64,000 nucleotides of DNA, from the NCBI GenBank assembly GCA_022486625.1, contig JAKVKH010000001.1, positions 1 through 64,000 of the forward strand. Reading direction: 5' to 3'. The DNA comes from Butyrivibrio sp. (lineage in GTDB: Bacteria > Bacillota > Clostridia > Lachnospirales > Lachnospiraceae). Positions 34,684 through 43,710 of the stretch are shown here, piece after piece. Position 1 is the stretch's first letter. The number at the start of each line of letters is the position of its first letter. A model generated the notes under the pieces. The model saw nothing but the letters and a program-made list of their open reading frames with translations. It was not told the origin of the DNA and made no database searches. Both the position numbers and the translations under genes were made by a program.

Positions 34684-37281
34684 ATGGTACAGGGAAGACT
34701 GAAAATCTTTTTCGGATATGCGGCAGGGGTGGGAAAAACCTATGCAATGCTGGATGCAGCGCTGGATGCGAAAAAGGCGGGAATTGATGTTGTGGCAGGT
34801 TTTGTGGATACACATCAAAGACCACAGACAAAGGTGCTGTTGGATAAAATAGAGAAAATTCCGGTTCTGCAGATAAATGCAGCTCAGGAGCTGAATGCAG
34901 ATGCGGTAATTGAAAGAAAACCGCAGCTGGTGCTGGTGGATGACCTGGCACATGTCAATGACAGGGGATGCAGGCATCTTGGGCGTTATCAGGATGTGGA
35001 AGAACTGCTTAAGGCAGGGATCAATGTCTATACCACGGTGAATCTGGAAAATATCGAAAGCCTTAATGATATTGTGGCATCCGTAACCGGGAAGCCGGCC
35101 ACGGAGCGTATTCCGGATTCTGTTTTTGATCAGGCGGATCAAGTGGAACTGATTGATATTGAGCCGCGGGAGCTGATTGCCAGAGAAACAGGAAAATTGC
35201 CGGAAGAAGATAATGAGAAAACCGGAATGCTGACAGCGCTTCGTGAAATTGCGCTGCGGCGCTGTGCAGACAGAGTAAACCGGCTGAATAATGAGAAAAA
35301 TGAAGCAGCAGGAAGTGAATTCCGGGTGGATGAGCATATTCTGGTCTGTCTGTCACCGGCACCGTCCAATGCGAAGATTATCCGGACAGCAGCAAGAATG
35401 GCAGCGGCTTTCAAAGGCAGTTTTACCGCATTGTATGTGGAAACACCGGATTTCGGCGACATGCAGGAGGAAGAAAAGAAAAGACTCTGGGAAAACATGC
35501 ATCTGGCACAGCAGCTGGGTGCCCAGATCCAGACAGTATATGGCAGTAATGTACCGCAGCAGATAGCGGAATTTGCAAAGGTTTCCAACGTATCCAGGGT
35601 GGTGATCGGCAGAAGCAACGCCAGAACCGGAAGATTTTCAGTGAAAAAGGCATTGACAGAGAAACTGATCGAAAATGCACCGGATCTGGATATTTACATT
35701 ATTCCGGATGGAATGGCAGAAGCAGGTTACAGGGAGAGAAAGACGCATGTAACGGATTTTGTCACATCAATCAGGGATGGCTTTCGAACTGCAGGTGTGA
35801 TCCTGCTTACCACCCTGATCGGATTTGCATTTTCCAGACTCGGGTTTACGGATGCCAATATCATTACAGTGTATATTCTGGGAGTGCTGATTATTTCCGT
35901 GATTACTTCAAACCGTTTTTACAGCCTGATCGCATCTGCGGTCAGTGTATTGATGTTCAATTTCTTTTTTACTGTACCAAGGTTTACATTCCGTGCATAT
36001 GAAAACGGGTATCCGGTAACATTTGCAGTAATGTTTCTGGCGGCCTTTATCATGGGGTCACTTGCAGCGAAACTGAAGGATCAGGCAAGAGAATCTGCAC
36101 AGTCTGCATACTGGACAAGGGTCCTTTTTGATACCAATCAGCTTTTGCAGAAGGCAAGAGGAAAAGAAAAAATTCTTTCGGAGACAGCGAATCAGCTGGT
36201 AAAGCTGCTGCAGAAGAATGTGATTGTATACCCGGTACAGGAGGGAAAACTTGGGAAACCTTCTGTTTTCCTCAGAGAGCCGGGAATGTCAGATAATGAA
36301 TGGATTTCGGAAGAGGAGCGCAAGGTTGCACAGTGGGCGTTTCGTAACGGTAAACATGCAGGAGCAACGACAGATACCTTTTCGGCTTCAAGATGTCTTT
36401 ATCTGACAATCCGCATTAACCAGAGAGTTTACGGAGTGGTTGGAATTGTGGCCGGTGTGCAGCCACTGGATGTTTCAGAAAACAGCATGCTTCTTTCAAT
36501 TCTGGGAGAATGTGCGCTTGCACTTGAAAATGAGCGTAATGCGGCAGAGAAGGAGGAAGCAGCCATCGCTGCAAAGAATGAGCAGTTGCGGGCAAATCTG
36601 CTGCGCACCATATCGCATGATCTTCGCACGCCACTGACTTCAATTTCCGGAAATGCCAGTAATCTTCTGTCCAATGCGGATCAGTTTGATGCAACTACAA
36701 GAAAACAGATCTATACAGACATTTATGATGATTCCATGTGGCTGATTACACTGGTCGAAAACCTTCTGGCGGTTACCAGGATTGAAGAAGGACACATGAA
36801 TATCAGTATGACCTGTGAACTGATGGAAGATGTGATTGCAGAGTCGCTTCGTCACATCAACCGTAAAAGTGTGGAGCATCATATTACGGTCAGCAGTGAC
36901 AATGATCTGATTCTGGCCAGAATGGATGCAAGACTGATCATTCAGATGGTGATCAATATTGTAGATAACGCCATTAAATATACACCTGCGGGATCGGAAA
37001 TTTCGATCCGAACATGGAAGGAGCAGGGCTTTGTTCATGTCAGTATTGCTGATAATGGACCGGGAATTCCGGATGAAGTCAAGGCGCATGTGTTTGAAAT
37101 GTTTTACAGAGGGAAAAATAAAATAGCAGACAGCAGGAGGAGCCTTGGGCTTGGTCTTGCACTCTGCAGGTCAATTGCCGGTGCACACGGCGGTGAAATA
37201 ACGGTAACGGACAATATTCCGCATGGTGCGGTGTTTACATTTACATTGCCTGCGGCAAGAGAGGTAAAAATGAATGAATAA
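34684..37281 (+). CDS. kdpD: KdpD-type potassium/turgor sensor kinase
   Basis: The 865-residue protein has the full KdpD plan: N-terminal KdpD domain with Walker A GYAAGVGKTYAM and Walker B LVLVDDLAHVN (usual DELAH changed to DDLAH), a universal-stress-like domain (about 215-345), four membrane helices (about 370-475), a GAF-like part, HisKA with His645 in RTISHDLRTP, and a HATPase with DNGPGIP and GLGLAL. KdpD senses low potassium or osmotic stress and phosphorylates KdpE. It overlaps kdpE by 8 bases. No kdpFABC genes are in the window, so the target may be the trkA run. Confidence 0.93.
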   Translation: MVQGRLKIFFGYAAGVGKTYAMLDAALDAKKAGIDVVAGFVDTHQRPQTKVLLDKIEKIPVLQINAAQELNADAVIERKPQLVLVDDLAHVNDRGCRHLGRYQDVEELLKAGINVYTTVNLENIESLNDIVASVTGKPATERIPDSVFDQADQVELIDIEPRELIARETGKLPEEDNEKTGMLTALREIALRRCADRVNRLNNEKNEAAGSEFRVDEHILVCLSPAPSNAKIIRTAARMAAAFKGSFTALYVETPDFGDMQEEEKKRLWENMHLAQQLGAQIQTVYGSNVPQQIAEFAKVSNVSRVVIGRSNARTGRFSVKKALTEKLIENAPDLDIYIIPDGMAEAGYRERKTHVTDFVTSIRDGFRTAGVILLTTLIGFAFSRLGFTDANIITVYILGVLIISVITSNRFYSLIASAVSVLMFNFFFTVPRFTFRAYENGYPVTFAVMFLAAFIMGSLAAKLKDQARESAQSAYWTRVLFDTNQLLQKARGKEKILSETANQLVKLLQKNVIVYPVQEGKLGKPSVFLREPGMSDNEWISEEERKVAQWAFRNGKHAGATTDTFSASRCLYLTIRINQRVYGVVGIVAGVQPLDVSENSMLLSILGECALALENERNAAEKEEAAIAAKNEQLRANLLRTISHDLRTPLTSISGNASNLLSNADQFDATTRKQIYTDIYDDSMWLITLVENLLAVTRIEEGHMNISMTCELMEDVIAESLRHINRKSVEHHITVSSDNDLILARMDARLIIQMVINIVDNAIKYTPAGSEISIRTWKEQGFVHVSIADNGPGIPDEVKAHVFEMFYRGKNKIADSRRSLGLGLALCRSIAGAHGGEITVTDNIPHGAVFTFTLPAAREVKMNE

Positions 37282-37975
37282 ACCATTAGTGCTGGTGGTA
37301 GAAGATGATATTCCGGTTCAGAATCTGATTACGACAACGCTCAGAGCGCATGATTACAGGTTTCTGACGGCGGGAACTGCAGAAGAAGCCATTATGGAGA
37401 CAGCTTCGCATAATCCGGAAATTGTACTGCTGGATCTGGGACTTCCGGACATGGATGGCGTGGAAGTTATCAGAAGAATCAGAACCTGGTCCAATGTGCC
37501 GATTATTGTGATCAGTGCGCGCAGTGAAGATACAGATAAAATTGATGCGCTGGATGCCGGTGCGGATGATTATCTGACCAAACCGTTTTCTGTAGAGGAG
37601 CTTCTGGCAAGGTTGCGTGTTACACAAAGAAGGCTTTCTGTCATGATGTCGGAAACTCTTGTTTCAGATGCGGTATTTACTAACGGAGATCTGAAGATTG
37701 ATTATGCAGCAGGATGCTGCTATCTTGGAAAGGAAGAACTGCATCTGACACCGATTGAATATAAGCTGCTGGTACTTCTGGCGCAGAATGTCGGTAAGGT
37801 GCTGACACATAAATTCATTACACTTCATATCTGGGGCAGCAGCTTTGACAGCGATGTCTCCTCACTGCGTGTCTTTATGGCAACGCTTCGAAAGAAACTG
37901 GAGAGCGCACCGGATTCACCGCAATATATTCAGACGCATATCGGTGTCGGTTACCGGATGATGAAGGTGGAATAA
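37274..37975 (+). CDS. kdpE: KdpE-type response regulator (OmpR family)
   Basis: The 233-residue regulator has an N-terminal receiver (acidic EDD, phospho-acceptor Asp54 in VLLDLGLPDMDG, Lys in LTKPF) and a C-terminal winged-helix domain with LTPIEYKLLVLLAQNVGKVLTH, read in part, and RVFMATLRKKLE. It is translationally coupled to kdpD and is expected to bind promoters of potassium-uptake genes; the repeats before trkA are a plausible site. NagZ-like GH3 follows after 17 bases. Confidence 0.93.
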   Translation: MNKPLVLVVEDDIPVQNLITTTLRAHDYRFLTAGTAEEAIMETASHNPEIVLLDLGLPDMDGVEVIRRIRTWSNVPIIVISARSEDTDKIDALDAGADDYLTKPFSVEELLARLRVTQRRLSVMMSETLVSDAVFTNGDLKIDYAAGCCYLGKEELHLTPIEYKLLVLLAQNVGKVLTHKFITLHIWGSSFDSDVSSLRVFMATLRKKLESAPDSPQYIQTHIGVGYRMMKVE

Positions 37976-37992
37976 CCGGGGAAAATCATAAC

Positions 37993-39192
37993 ATGAAGAG
38001 AACACTGGCAGGTATTTTGACAGTATTTGCTCTGCTGATTCCAGTGGTTGTGCTTTCCATACAGGGAACGGCACAGTCGGAAAAAACACAGGAAGTGGGA
38101 GTACAGGGAGCGGAAGATGCAGAAGTTACACAGGAGCTTTTACAGATGACAATACAGGAAAAGGTGGCACAGCTCTTTTTTGTGACGCCGCAGGCACTTT
38201 GTCAGACGGACAGCGCAGTGACAGAAGCGGATCAGAACCTGTTTACCGCACTGGACAGATATCCTGTCGGCGGAATTATTTTTTTTGCGGATAATCTTCA
38301 GAATACGCAGCAGACCATGCAGCTGCTTACACAGATACAGCAGCATATGGAGTTGCAGACCGGTATTCCGGTGTTTCTGGGAACGGATGAGGAAGGCGGA
38401 CGGGTACGTCGTGTCGGCAGCAATCCAAACTTTGGGGTTAAGCAGGTTCCTGCAATGGGAACACTTGCACGGCAGAAAGATCCGGAAGTCATCAGAAAGG
38501 CAGCGCAGACCATCGGAACATACCTGTCAGTGCTGGGATTCAATGTGGATTTTGCGCCGGATGCAGATGTCATTACGAACAGCAGCAATACGGTAATCGG
38601 AGATCGTTCATTCGGAACAGATCCGCTTTTGACAGCAAGGATGGCAGCTGCCTATATGAATGGACTTCATGAAGAGGGAATGCTCTGTGCCTATAAGCAT
38701 TATCCGGGTCATGGCGGAACGCAGGCAGATACACATAAGGGTTATGCCTATACGGACAGAACACTGAAGGAGCTTGCACAGAGTGAACTGGTGCCGTTTC
38801 AGGACGGTGTGTCCGGGAAAACGGATTTTATCATGGTGTCACATATCTCTGTGCCGAATGTGACTGGCAGCGATATCCCGGCATCCATGTCTCCGCTCAT
38901 GGTACAGAACATTCTGAGAGAAAAAATGAAGTATAACGGCGTGATTATCACAGATGCCATGAATATGGGCGCGGTTACGCAGCATTATACATCGGCGCAG
39001 GCTGCGGTAGGTGCGCTGCAGGCAGGCTGTGATGTGATTCTGATGCCGGAAGACTTTCAGAGTGCATATCAGGCGGTGCTGAAAAGTGTCAGAAAAGGCA
39101 CCATATCAAAAGCAAGGCTTGATGCTTCCGTCAGCAGAGTGCTGAAAGCGAAAATGAATATCGGGATAAAGACAGACAGCCGGCAGCGATGA
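37993..39192 (+). CDS. NagZ-like beta-N-acetylhexosaminidase, GH3
   Basis: The 399-residue protein has an N-terminal signal or membrane anchor (about 5-25), a linker and a GH3 barrel. The NagZ-type loop KHYPGHGGTQADTH carries the His that acts as acid/base in this subgroup, and IITDAMNMGAV carries the nucleophile Asp. It is expected to remove N-acetylglucosamine from muropeptides or other glycans outside the membrane. Transcription follows kdpE closely, which may be read-through or a real link between turgor and wall turnover. The stop lies inside a terminator hairpin. Confidence 0.88.
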   Translation: MKRTLAGILTVFALLIPVVVLSIQGTAQSEKTQEVGVQGAEDAEVTQELLQMTIQEKVAQLFFVTPQALCQTDSAVTEADQNLFTALDRYPVGGIIFFADNLQNTQQTMQLLTQIQQHMELQTGIPVFLGTDEEGGRVRRVGSNPNFGVKQVPAMGTLARQKDPEVIRKAAQTIGTYLSVLGFNVDFAPDADVITNSSNTVIGDRSFGTDPLLTARMAAAYMNGLHEEGMLCAYKHYPGHGGTQADTHKGYAYTDRTLKELAQSELVPFQDGVSGKTDFIMVSHISVPNVTGSDIPASMSPLMVQNILREKMKYNGVIITDAMNMGAVTQHYTSAQAAVGALQAGCDVILMPEDFQSAYQAVLKSVRKGTISKARLDASVSRVLKAKMNIGIKTDSRQR

Positions 39193-39207
39193 AGCATGCC
39201 GGCTTAT
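39178..39207. terminator. Probable bidirectional terminator
   Basis: AGCCGGCA pairs with TGCCGGCT across 11 bases. The stem covers the end of the GH3 gene and reaches the stop codon of the convergent LysR gene. The U-tract is weak (TATTTA), so efficiency is uncertain. Confidence 0.5.
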
Positions 39208-40172
39208 TTATGGCTGATACAGGTTCCCTTTGTATAAGACAGAAATGCTTTAACCGTCGGTGTCAGATACAGTGGATTTTTGTGATAAAAGGTAATTTCA
39301 CGGACGGCGAGCGGATCGTCAATTTTATAGAACATAACATCGTTTTCTGTATCCTGAGGCGTGGGAACAATATGGAGCGTAGTGTCACGGATAATGGAAA
39401 ATCCGTAGCCGTAAAGCGTCATATAATAAGTTGTGGGAATCTGATCCAGATACATGAAGACGTTCGGAGAAAAGCCGGCGTTTGCAAACAGCTGGAAGGC
39501 TCTGCCATACAGATCGCTTCCCTGACGCAGGGAGATAAAAGGAATCTGATCAAAATGTTTCAGGGATACGGCAGGAGTATCTGCAAGCCGATGCCTGCCG
39601 GACAGAATGTCCTTACTGGTCAGCCGGTACTTTTTCAGACGCTGATTGATTTCAAAATGGGCGGGAACGGCCAGAATCAGATGTTCATGTTGAAAGAACT
39701 GCTGCTGATATTCTTCAAAGCCAAGAGAATTACTGGTCAGAACAAGATCCAGTTTTCCGGATTTCAGAGACTGGGAAAGCTCTGCGTTGCTGGCACTTTC
39801 CATAAGACTGATCCGGATTCCGGGATGAAGTTCGGAGAAGGGACGGATATGGAGCGGCAGACTGTAACAGCAGTAGAATGTGCTGGTCCCGATATTCAGG
39901 GAGCCGGTATCAAGGCTTCGCAGGTTGTTGAAATAGGTCGTCATATTTTTCTTTACGGACAGGATTTCTTCTGCGGACTGAATGTAGAATTTCCCAGCCT
40001 GTGTAAGCTGGATGGGACTGCAGCTGCGATCAAAAAGTGTCGTACCGAGTTCGTGTTCCAGACGCTTGACAGTTGCACTGAGCGCCGGCTGAGAAATATA
40101 CAGTGCTTCGGCTGCCTTGGAGAAACTGCCACTCTGGTAGATCGCATAGACATATTCCATCTCTTTTATCAT
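39204..40172 (-). CDS. LysR-family transcriptional regulator
   Basis: The 322-residue regulator from ATG 40172 (AGGTG upstream) has the winged helix-turn-helix MEYVYAIYQSGSFSKAAEALYISQPALSATVKRLE (first 40 residues) and a periplasmic-binding-like effector domain. It diverges from the amino-acid importer across a 408-base gap holding a LysR-type box, so it probably controls that cluster in answer to an amino acid or a downstream acid. A longer in-frame start at 40241 would add 23 residues without an obvious site. Confidence 0.88.
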   Translation of the reverse strand: MIKEMEYVYAIYQSGSFSKAAEALYISQPALSATVKRLEHELGTTLFDRSCSPIQLTQAGKFYIQSAEEILSVKKNMTTYFNNLRSLDTGSLNIGTSTFYCCYSLPLHIRPFSELHPGIRISLMESASNAELSQSLKSGKLDLVLTSNSLGFEEYQQQFFQHEHLILAVPAHFEINQRLKKYRLTSKDILSGRHRLADTPAVSLKHFDQIPFISLRQGSDLYGRAFQLFANAGFSPNVFMYLDQIPTTYYMTLYGYGFSIIRDTTLHIVPTPQDTENDVMFYKIDDPLAVREITFYHKNPLYLTPTVKAFLSYTKGTCISHK

Positions 40173-40580
40173 GTCAGACACCTGCCTTTCTGATCTGATG
40201 TATATATCTGTTTTTATACACTGTTTTTTCGGTAACTTCAAGCAGAAGCCGGATTCATGAGCGGCGGCAAATGTTTTTCTGCAGGAGATATCCGGTGGAT
40301 AAACTGGTACTATACAAAATTTGTTATAACAGGTATACGTATTTTAATATTTGCGTTATGAGAGAAAGGATTTATAATCTAAAGCATGTCAGATGTACTG
40401 GTGAACATGTGACAGAAGAACTGAAGACCACAATTTCATGCAATTTCGTTTATGTACCGGCTGCTTTCGCCTGACATAATCATCCAACAAAGATGATGGA
40501 ATCAGAGAAAACCATGCCGGTATTTTTTTATTCTGAAAAATGCATGAAAGATACTGGAAGGGTATAAGGAGGAGAACAGT
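40173..40580. promoter_or_regulatory. Divergent regulatory gap with LysR-type box
   Basis: No gene is supported in these 408 bases. ATAC-N7-GTTAT at 40312-40327, within ACAAAATTTGT, is close to the ATAC-N7-GTAT form of LysR-type operators, and ATACGTATTTTAATATTTGCGTTAT-like repeats follow. The remaining 3' portion (40400-40560) could hold a leader, but I see no known riboswitch. Confidence 0.4.
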
Positions 40581-41468
40581 ATGATGAGAAGAAATGCAGT
40601 GGCAGAAAGGGCAGTAATGACAGCAGCGGTTTCCATGATGGTGGCAGGAATGCTTGCCGGATGCGGAAGCAGTCAGGCATCTGCAAAGTCAGCTGGAACT
40701 TCAGCAGATGGAACAACGGCATCGTCAGGCGTTAAGGTAATCAAAGTAGGGACAGGACAGTCTTTCGCACCATACTGTTATCTGGATGATAACAATAATC
40801 TGACCGGATATGATGTGGATGTACTTCATGCAATTGATGATTATCTTAAGGATTACAGCTTTGATATTCAGGGGCTTGATTTTAATACCTGTATTGTTTC
40901 CATTGATTCAGGGGCACTGGATATGGTTTCCTACCAGTTGGTACAAAGTGATGAAAGGAAGAAAAAGTATATTTTTCCGGATATGCCCTATTGCCTGTCT
41001 CCCTTGAGTCTGGTGGTAAAATCGGACAGCGGAATCAGTTCACTTGAAGATCTGAAGGGAAAGACCATTTACTCCACGCCGACGACCTATGAATATACAC
41101 TGCTGACAGCATATAACAAGGCACATGCAGACAGTCAGTTCAAGATCGAGGCAGTATCGGATATGACAACGGCAGATGAGTATAAAGGCATTTCAGACGG
41201 AACTGTAGATGCGGCACTTACCTATCAGACGGCGTACGATACCACAGTTCCGCAGCTGGGAATCAAAAATCTGAAAATGACGGATGCGGTTCTGGTAGAA
41301 GAATCCTATGAAATGATCAGACCGGATCTTACCGATTTCAGAGATGCCATGTCTGAAGCACTGAAGGCGTTGAAAGATAACGGAACGCTTAAACAGCTGA
41401 ATGAGAAATGGTTTAAGGATGATTATTTTACAAAATATGCTAATCTTGTGAACTATAAACTGAACTGA
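40581..41468 (+). CDS. Amino-acid ABC transporter binding lipoprotein
   Basis: This 295-residue protein has a lipoprotein signal ending LAGC (Cys28) and a family 3 solute-binding domain (GTGQSFAPYCYLDDNNNLTGYDVDV, read in part, and SLEDLKGKTIYS). It captures a polar amino acid outside the cell for the two permeases that follow. AAGGAGGAG precedes paired ATGs at 40581 and 40584; either may be used. The LysR gene diverges upstream. Confidence 0.92.
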   Translation: MMRRNAVAERAVMTAAVSMMVAGMLAGCGSSQASAKSAGTSADGTTASSGVKVIKVGTGQSFAPYCYLDDNNNLTGYDVDVLHAIDDYLKDYSFDIQGLDFNTCIVSIDSGALDMVSYQLVQSDERKKKYIFPDMPYCLSPLSLVVKSDSGISSLEDLKGKTIYSTPTTYEYTLLTAYNKAHADSQFKIEAVSDMTTADEYKGISDGTVDAALTYQTAYDTTVPQLGIKNLKMTDAVLVEESYEMIRPDLTDFRDAMSEALKALKDNGTLKQLNEKWFKDDYFTKYANLVNYKLN

Positions 41469-41480
41469 AGGAGCGTCCGT

Positions 41481-42185
41481 ATGAATTATTCTTATGATTT
41501 TGCATCAATACCGGATTATATGATCAAAATCATGACTGCGTTTCCGGTCACACTGGAAATTCTGCTGATTTCTCTCCTGATCAGTCTGCTTCTCGGCGCA
41601 GCGGTTGCTGCCGGATCGCTTGGCAGAAAGCCTGTAATAGTTGCTATTTCCAGAGGATATATTTCCTTCATGAGAGGAATTCCGACACTGGTGCTGATCT
41701 TTCTGCTGTATCTGGGGCTCCCCCAGATACTGCAGGGATGCGGGGTCAATATCAGCTCGTGGAACAAGATGTTTTTTATCATTGCCACGCTGGGACTGAA
41801 TACTTCCGCCAATATGGCAGAAATGATGCGTGCTGCATACCTGGCGGTGGATAAAGGCCAGCTGGAAGCTGCATACAGCGTCGGAATGAAGGGGACGACA
41901 GCATTTCGCAGAATCATATATCCGCAGGCATTCGGGATTGCAATTCCGATGCTGGGAAATAATATTATCAATCTGTTCAAGGAAACGTCACTTGCCTTTA
42001 CGGTAGGAGTGATTGACATTCTGGGTAAGGCAAGGGCAATTACCAGTGCCAGTTATGGTGCCAATAAACTTGAGACATATATCGCAACGGGGATTATTTT
42101 CTGGATTGTCTGTGTGGCGCTGGAACAGGGAAGCAAATACCTGGAAGGTGTATATACAAAGGGAAGAAAACAGGCAGCTTCTTAA
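41481..42185 (+). CDS. Polar amino-acid ABC transporter permease
   Basis: The 234-residue HisM/GlnP-type permease has about five membrane helices, FMRGIPTLVLIFLLYLGLPQ and the EAA loop EAAYSVGMKGTTAFRRIIYP. It lies 12 bases after the binding protein and 21 before the second permease, and forms half of the channel. Confidence 0.92.
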   Translation: MNYSYDFASIPDYMIKIMTAFPVTLEILLISLLISLLLGAAVAAGSLGRKPVIVAISRGYISFMRGIPTLVLIFLLYLGLPQILQGCGVNISSWNKMFFIIATLGLNTSANMAEMMRAAYLAVDKGQLEAAYSVGMKGTTAFRRIIYPQAFGIAIPMLGNNIINLFKETSLAFTVGVIDILGKARAITSASYGANKLETYIATGIIFWIVCVALEQGSKYLEGVYTKGRKQAAS

Positions 42186-42206
42186 AAAGCGGAAGGAGAT
42201 GAGAAT

Positions 42207-42917
42207 ATGGATTTTGCATTTATGGCGGAAGCTTTTCCGCAGATTGTCGGGGCAATTCCGATCACGCTGCTGATGGTATTTGTATCTGCAGCCATCGGAT
42301 GGGTTCTGGGCCTTTTGTTTGCACTTGTCAGGCGGGCAGATGTACAGTTCTTTTCCCAGGCAGTTGCAGTATTCATTTCGTTTATGAGAAGTGTGCCTTC
42401 TGTGATCCTGCTGTATATTTCTTATTATGTCATGCCGGCTGTGATTTATTTTTACGGTCAGAACATTGGTATAGAGATCAATGTTTCCGGAATCCCTGCA
42501 GTGGTATATGCAATTGCAGCGCTCACCTTAAATCAGGCAGCATACGCTTCGGAGGTGTTTCGAAGTGCAATTGCAGCGGTGGATGAAGGGCAGTTCGAGG
42601 CCTCCTACAGCATTGGCATGAATAAGACACAGGCGCTGCAAAAAGTCATACTGCCGCAGGCCATGGCAACCGCCATGCCAAATCTTGGCGGATTGTTTAT
42701 CATGCTGATCAAGGATACTTCACTTGCCTATTATGTCGGCGTATATGAAATCACGGCAACAGCCAACCTGCTGTCCATGCCGACGCTTAATTTCATTGAG
42801 GCCTATATTATGACAACGGTGATTTATGAGGTACTCAGTTTTGTTTTCAATCAGATGTTCCGTGCGGAAGAAAATCATCTCAAGCGGTTCCGGGCGGTAT
42901 TGGCTGCACAGGTATAA
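42207..42917 (+). CDS. Polar amino-acid ABC transporter permease, second subunit
   Basis: The 236-residue permease has about five membrane helices, [19 protein letters not shown] and the EAA loop [20 protein letters not shown]. It differs clearly from the first permease, so the channel is a heterodimer. GGAGATGAG precedes the ATG. Confidence 0.92.
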   Translation: MDFAFMAEAFPQIVGAIPITLLMVFVSAAIGWVLGLLFALVRRADVQFFSQAVAVFISFMRSVPSVILLYISYYVMPAVIYFYGQNIGIEINVSGIPAVVYAIAALTLNQAAYASEVFRSAIAAVDEGQFEASYSIGMNKTQALQKVILPQAMATAMPNLGGLFIMLIKDTSLAYYVGVYEITATANLLSMPTLNFIEAYIMTTVIYEVLSFVFNQMFRAEENHLKRFRAVLAAQV

Positions 42918-42937
42918 GTGATAGAAAGGAGTCAGTG

Positions 42938-43702
42938 ATGGAATATATGGTACAGATTGATCACATTCATAAATCATTTGGAGATAACCACGTGCTGCAG
43001 GGAGTCAGCATGAACATTAAAAAGGGTGAGGTGGTCGTGATTCTGGGACCGTCAGGATCAGGAAAAACCACACTTCTTCGAACCATTAATTTCCTGGATG
43101 CCGCAGATGAGGGCAGTATTACAGTGAATGAGGCGAGGGTGGATGCACAAAAACACAGTAAGGCGCAGGTACTGGAACTTCGCAAAAAGACGGCAATGGT
43201 GTTCCAGAACTACAATCTGTTCGCCAATATGACCATATTACAGAATGTGATGGAGGGTCTTGTGACGGTCAGAAAATTCAAAAAGAGTGATGCAGAAAAA
43301 ATGAGTATGGAAATTCTGGATAAGGTAGGACTTTCGGAAAAGTATCATTGTTATCCGTCACAGCTTTCCGGTGGACAGCAGCAGAGAGCCGGAATTGCCA
43401 GGGCGCTGATTCTGGATCCGGATGTTATTTTGTTTGATGAACCGACCTCTGCACTGGATCCGGAGCTGGTAGGAGAAGTTCTGAATACCATCAAGGCAGT
43501 TGCACAGACAGGAATTACCATGATTGTGGTGACACATGAAATCGCATTTGCCAAAGAAGTCGCGAGCAGAGTGGTATTCATGGAGGGGGGAGTAGTGGTA
43601 GAGGAAGGAAAGCCGGGAGAAATTCTGGTTAATCCGAAGGAACCAAGAACACAGCAGTTCCTTAGCCGGATTACAGGCGGTATCAATCAGAAGAGTGCGT
43701 AA
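42938..43702 (+). CDS. Polar amino-acid ABC transporter ATPase
   Basis: The 254-residue ATPase has Walker [11 protein letters not shown]-loop VFQNYNLF, signature [15 protein letters not shown], Walker [15 protein letters not shown] and switch His in VVTHE. It powers uptake with the two permeases. ATG 42938 lies 6 bases after AAGGAG; a GTG three bases upstream is possible. The Amt-PII gene follows after 8 bases. Confidence 0.93.
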   Translation: MEYMVQIDHIHKSFGDNHVLQGVSMNIKKGEVVVILGPSGSGKTTLLRTINFLDAADEGSITVNEARVDAQKHSKAQVLELRKKTAMVFQNYNLFANMTILQNVMEGLVTVRKFKKSDAEKMSMEILDKVGLSEKYHCYPSQLSGGQQQRAGIARALILDPDVILFDEPTSALDPELVGEVLNTIKAVAQTGITMIVVTHEIAFAKEVASRVVFMEGGVVVEEGKPGEILVNPKEPRTQQFLSRITGGINQKSA

Positions 43703-43710
43703 AGCGGGGG

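Noticed and set aside
40400-40560. Possible riboswitch or T-box leader before the amino-acid importer
   Set aside because: No T-box core, no glycine or lysine riboswitch core and no terminator/antiterminator pair was recognised.
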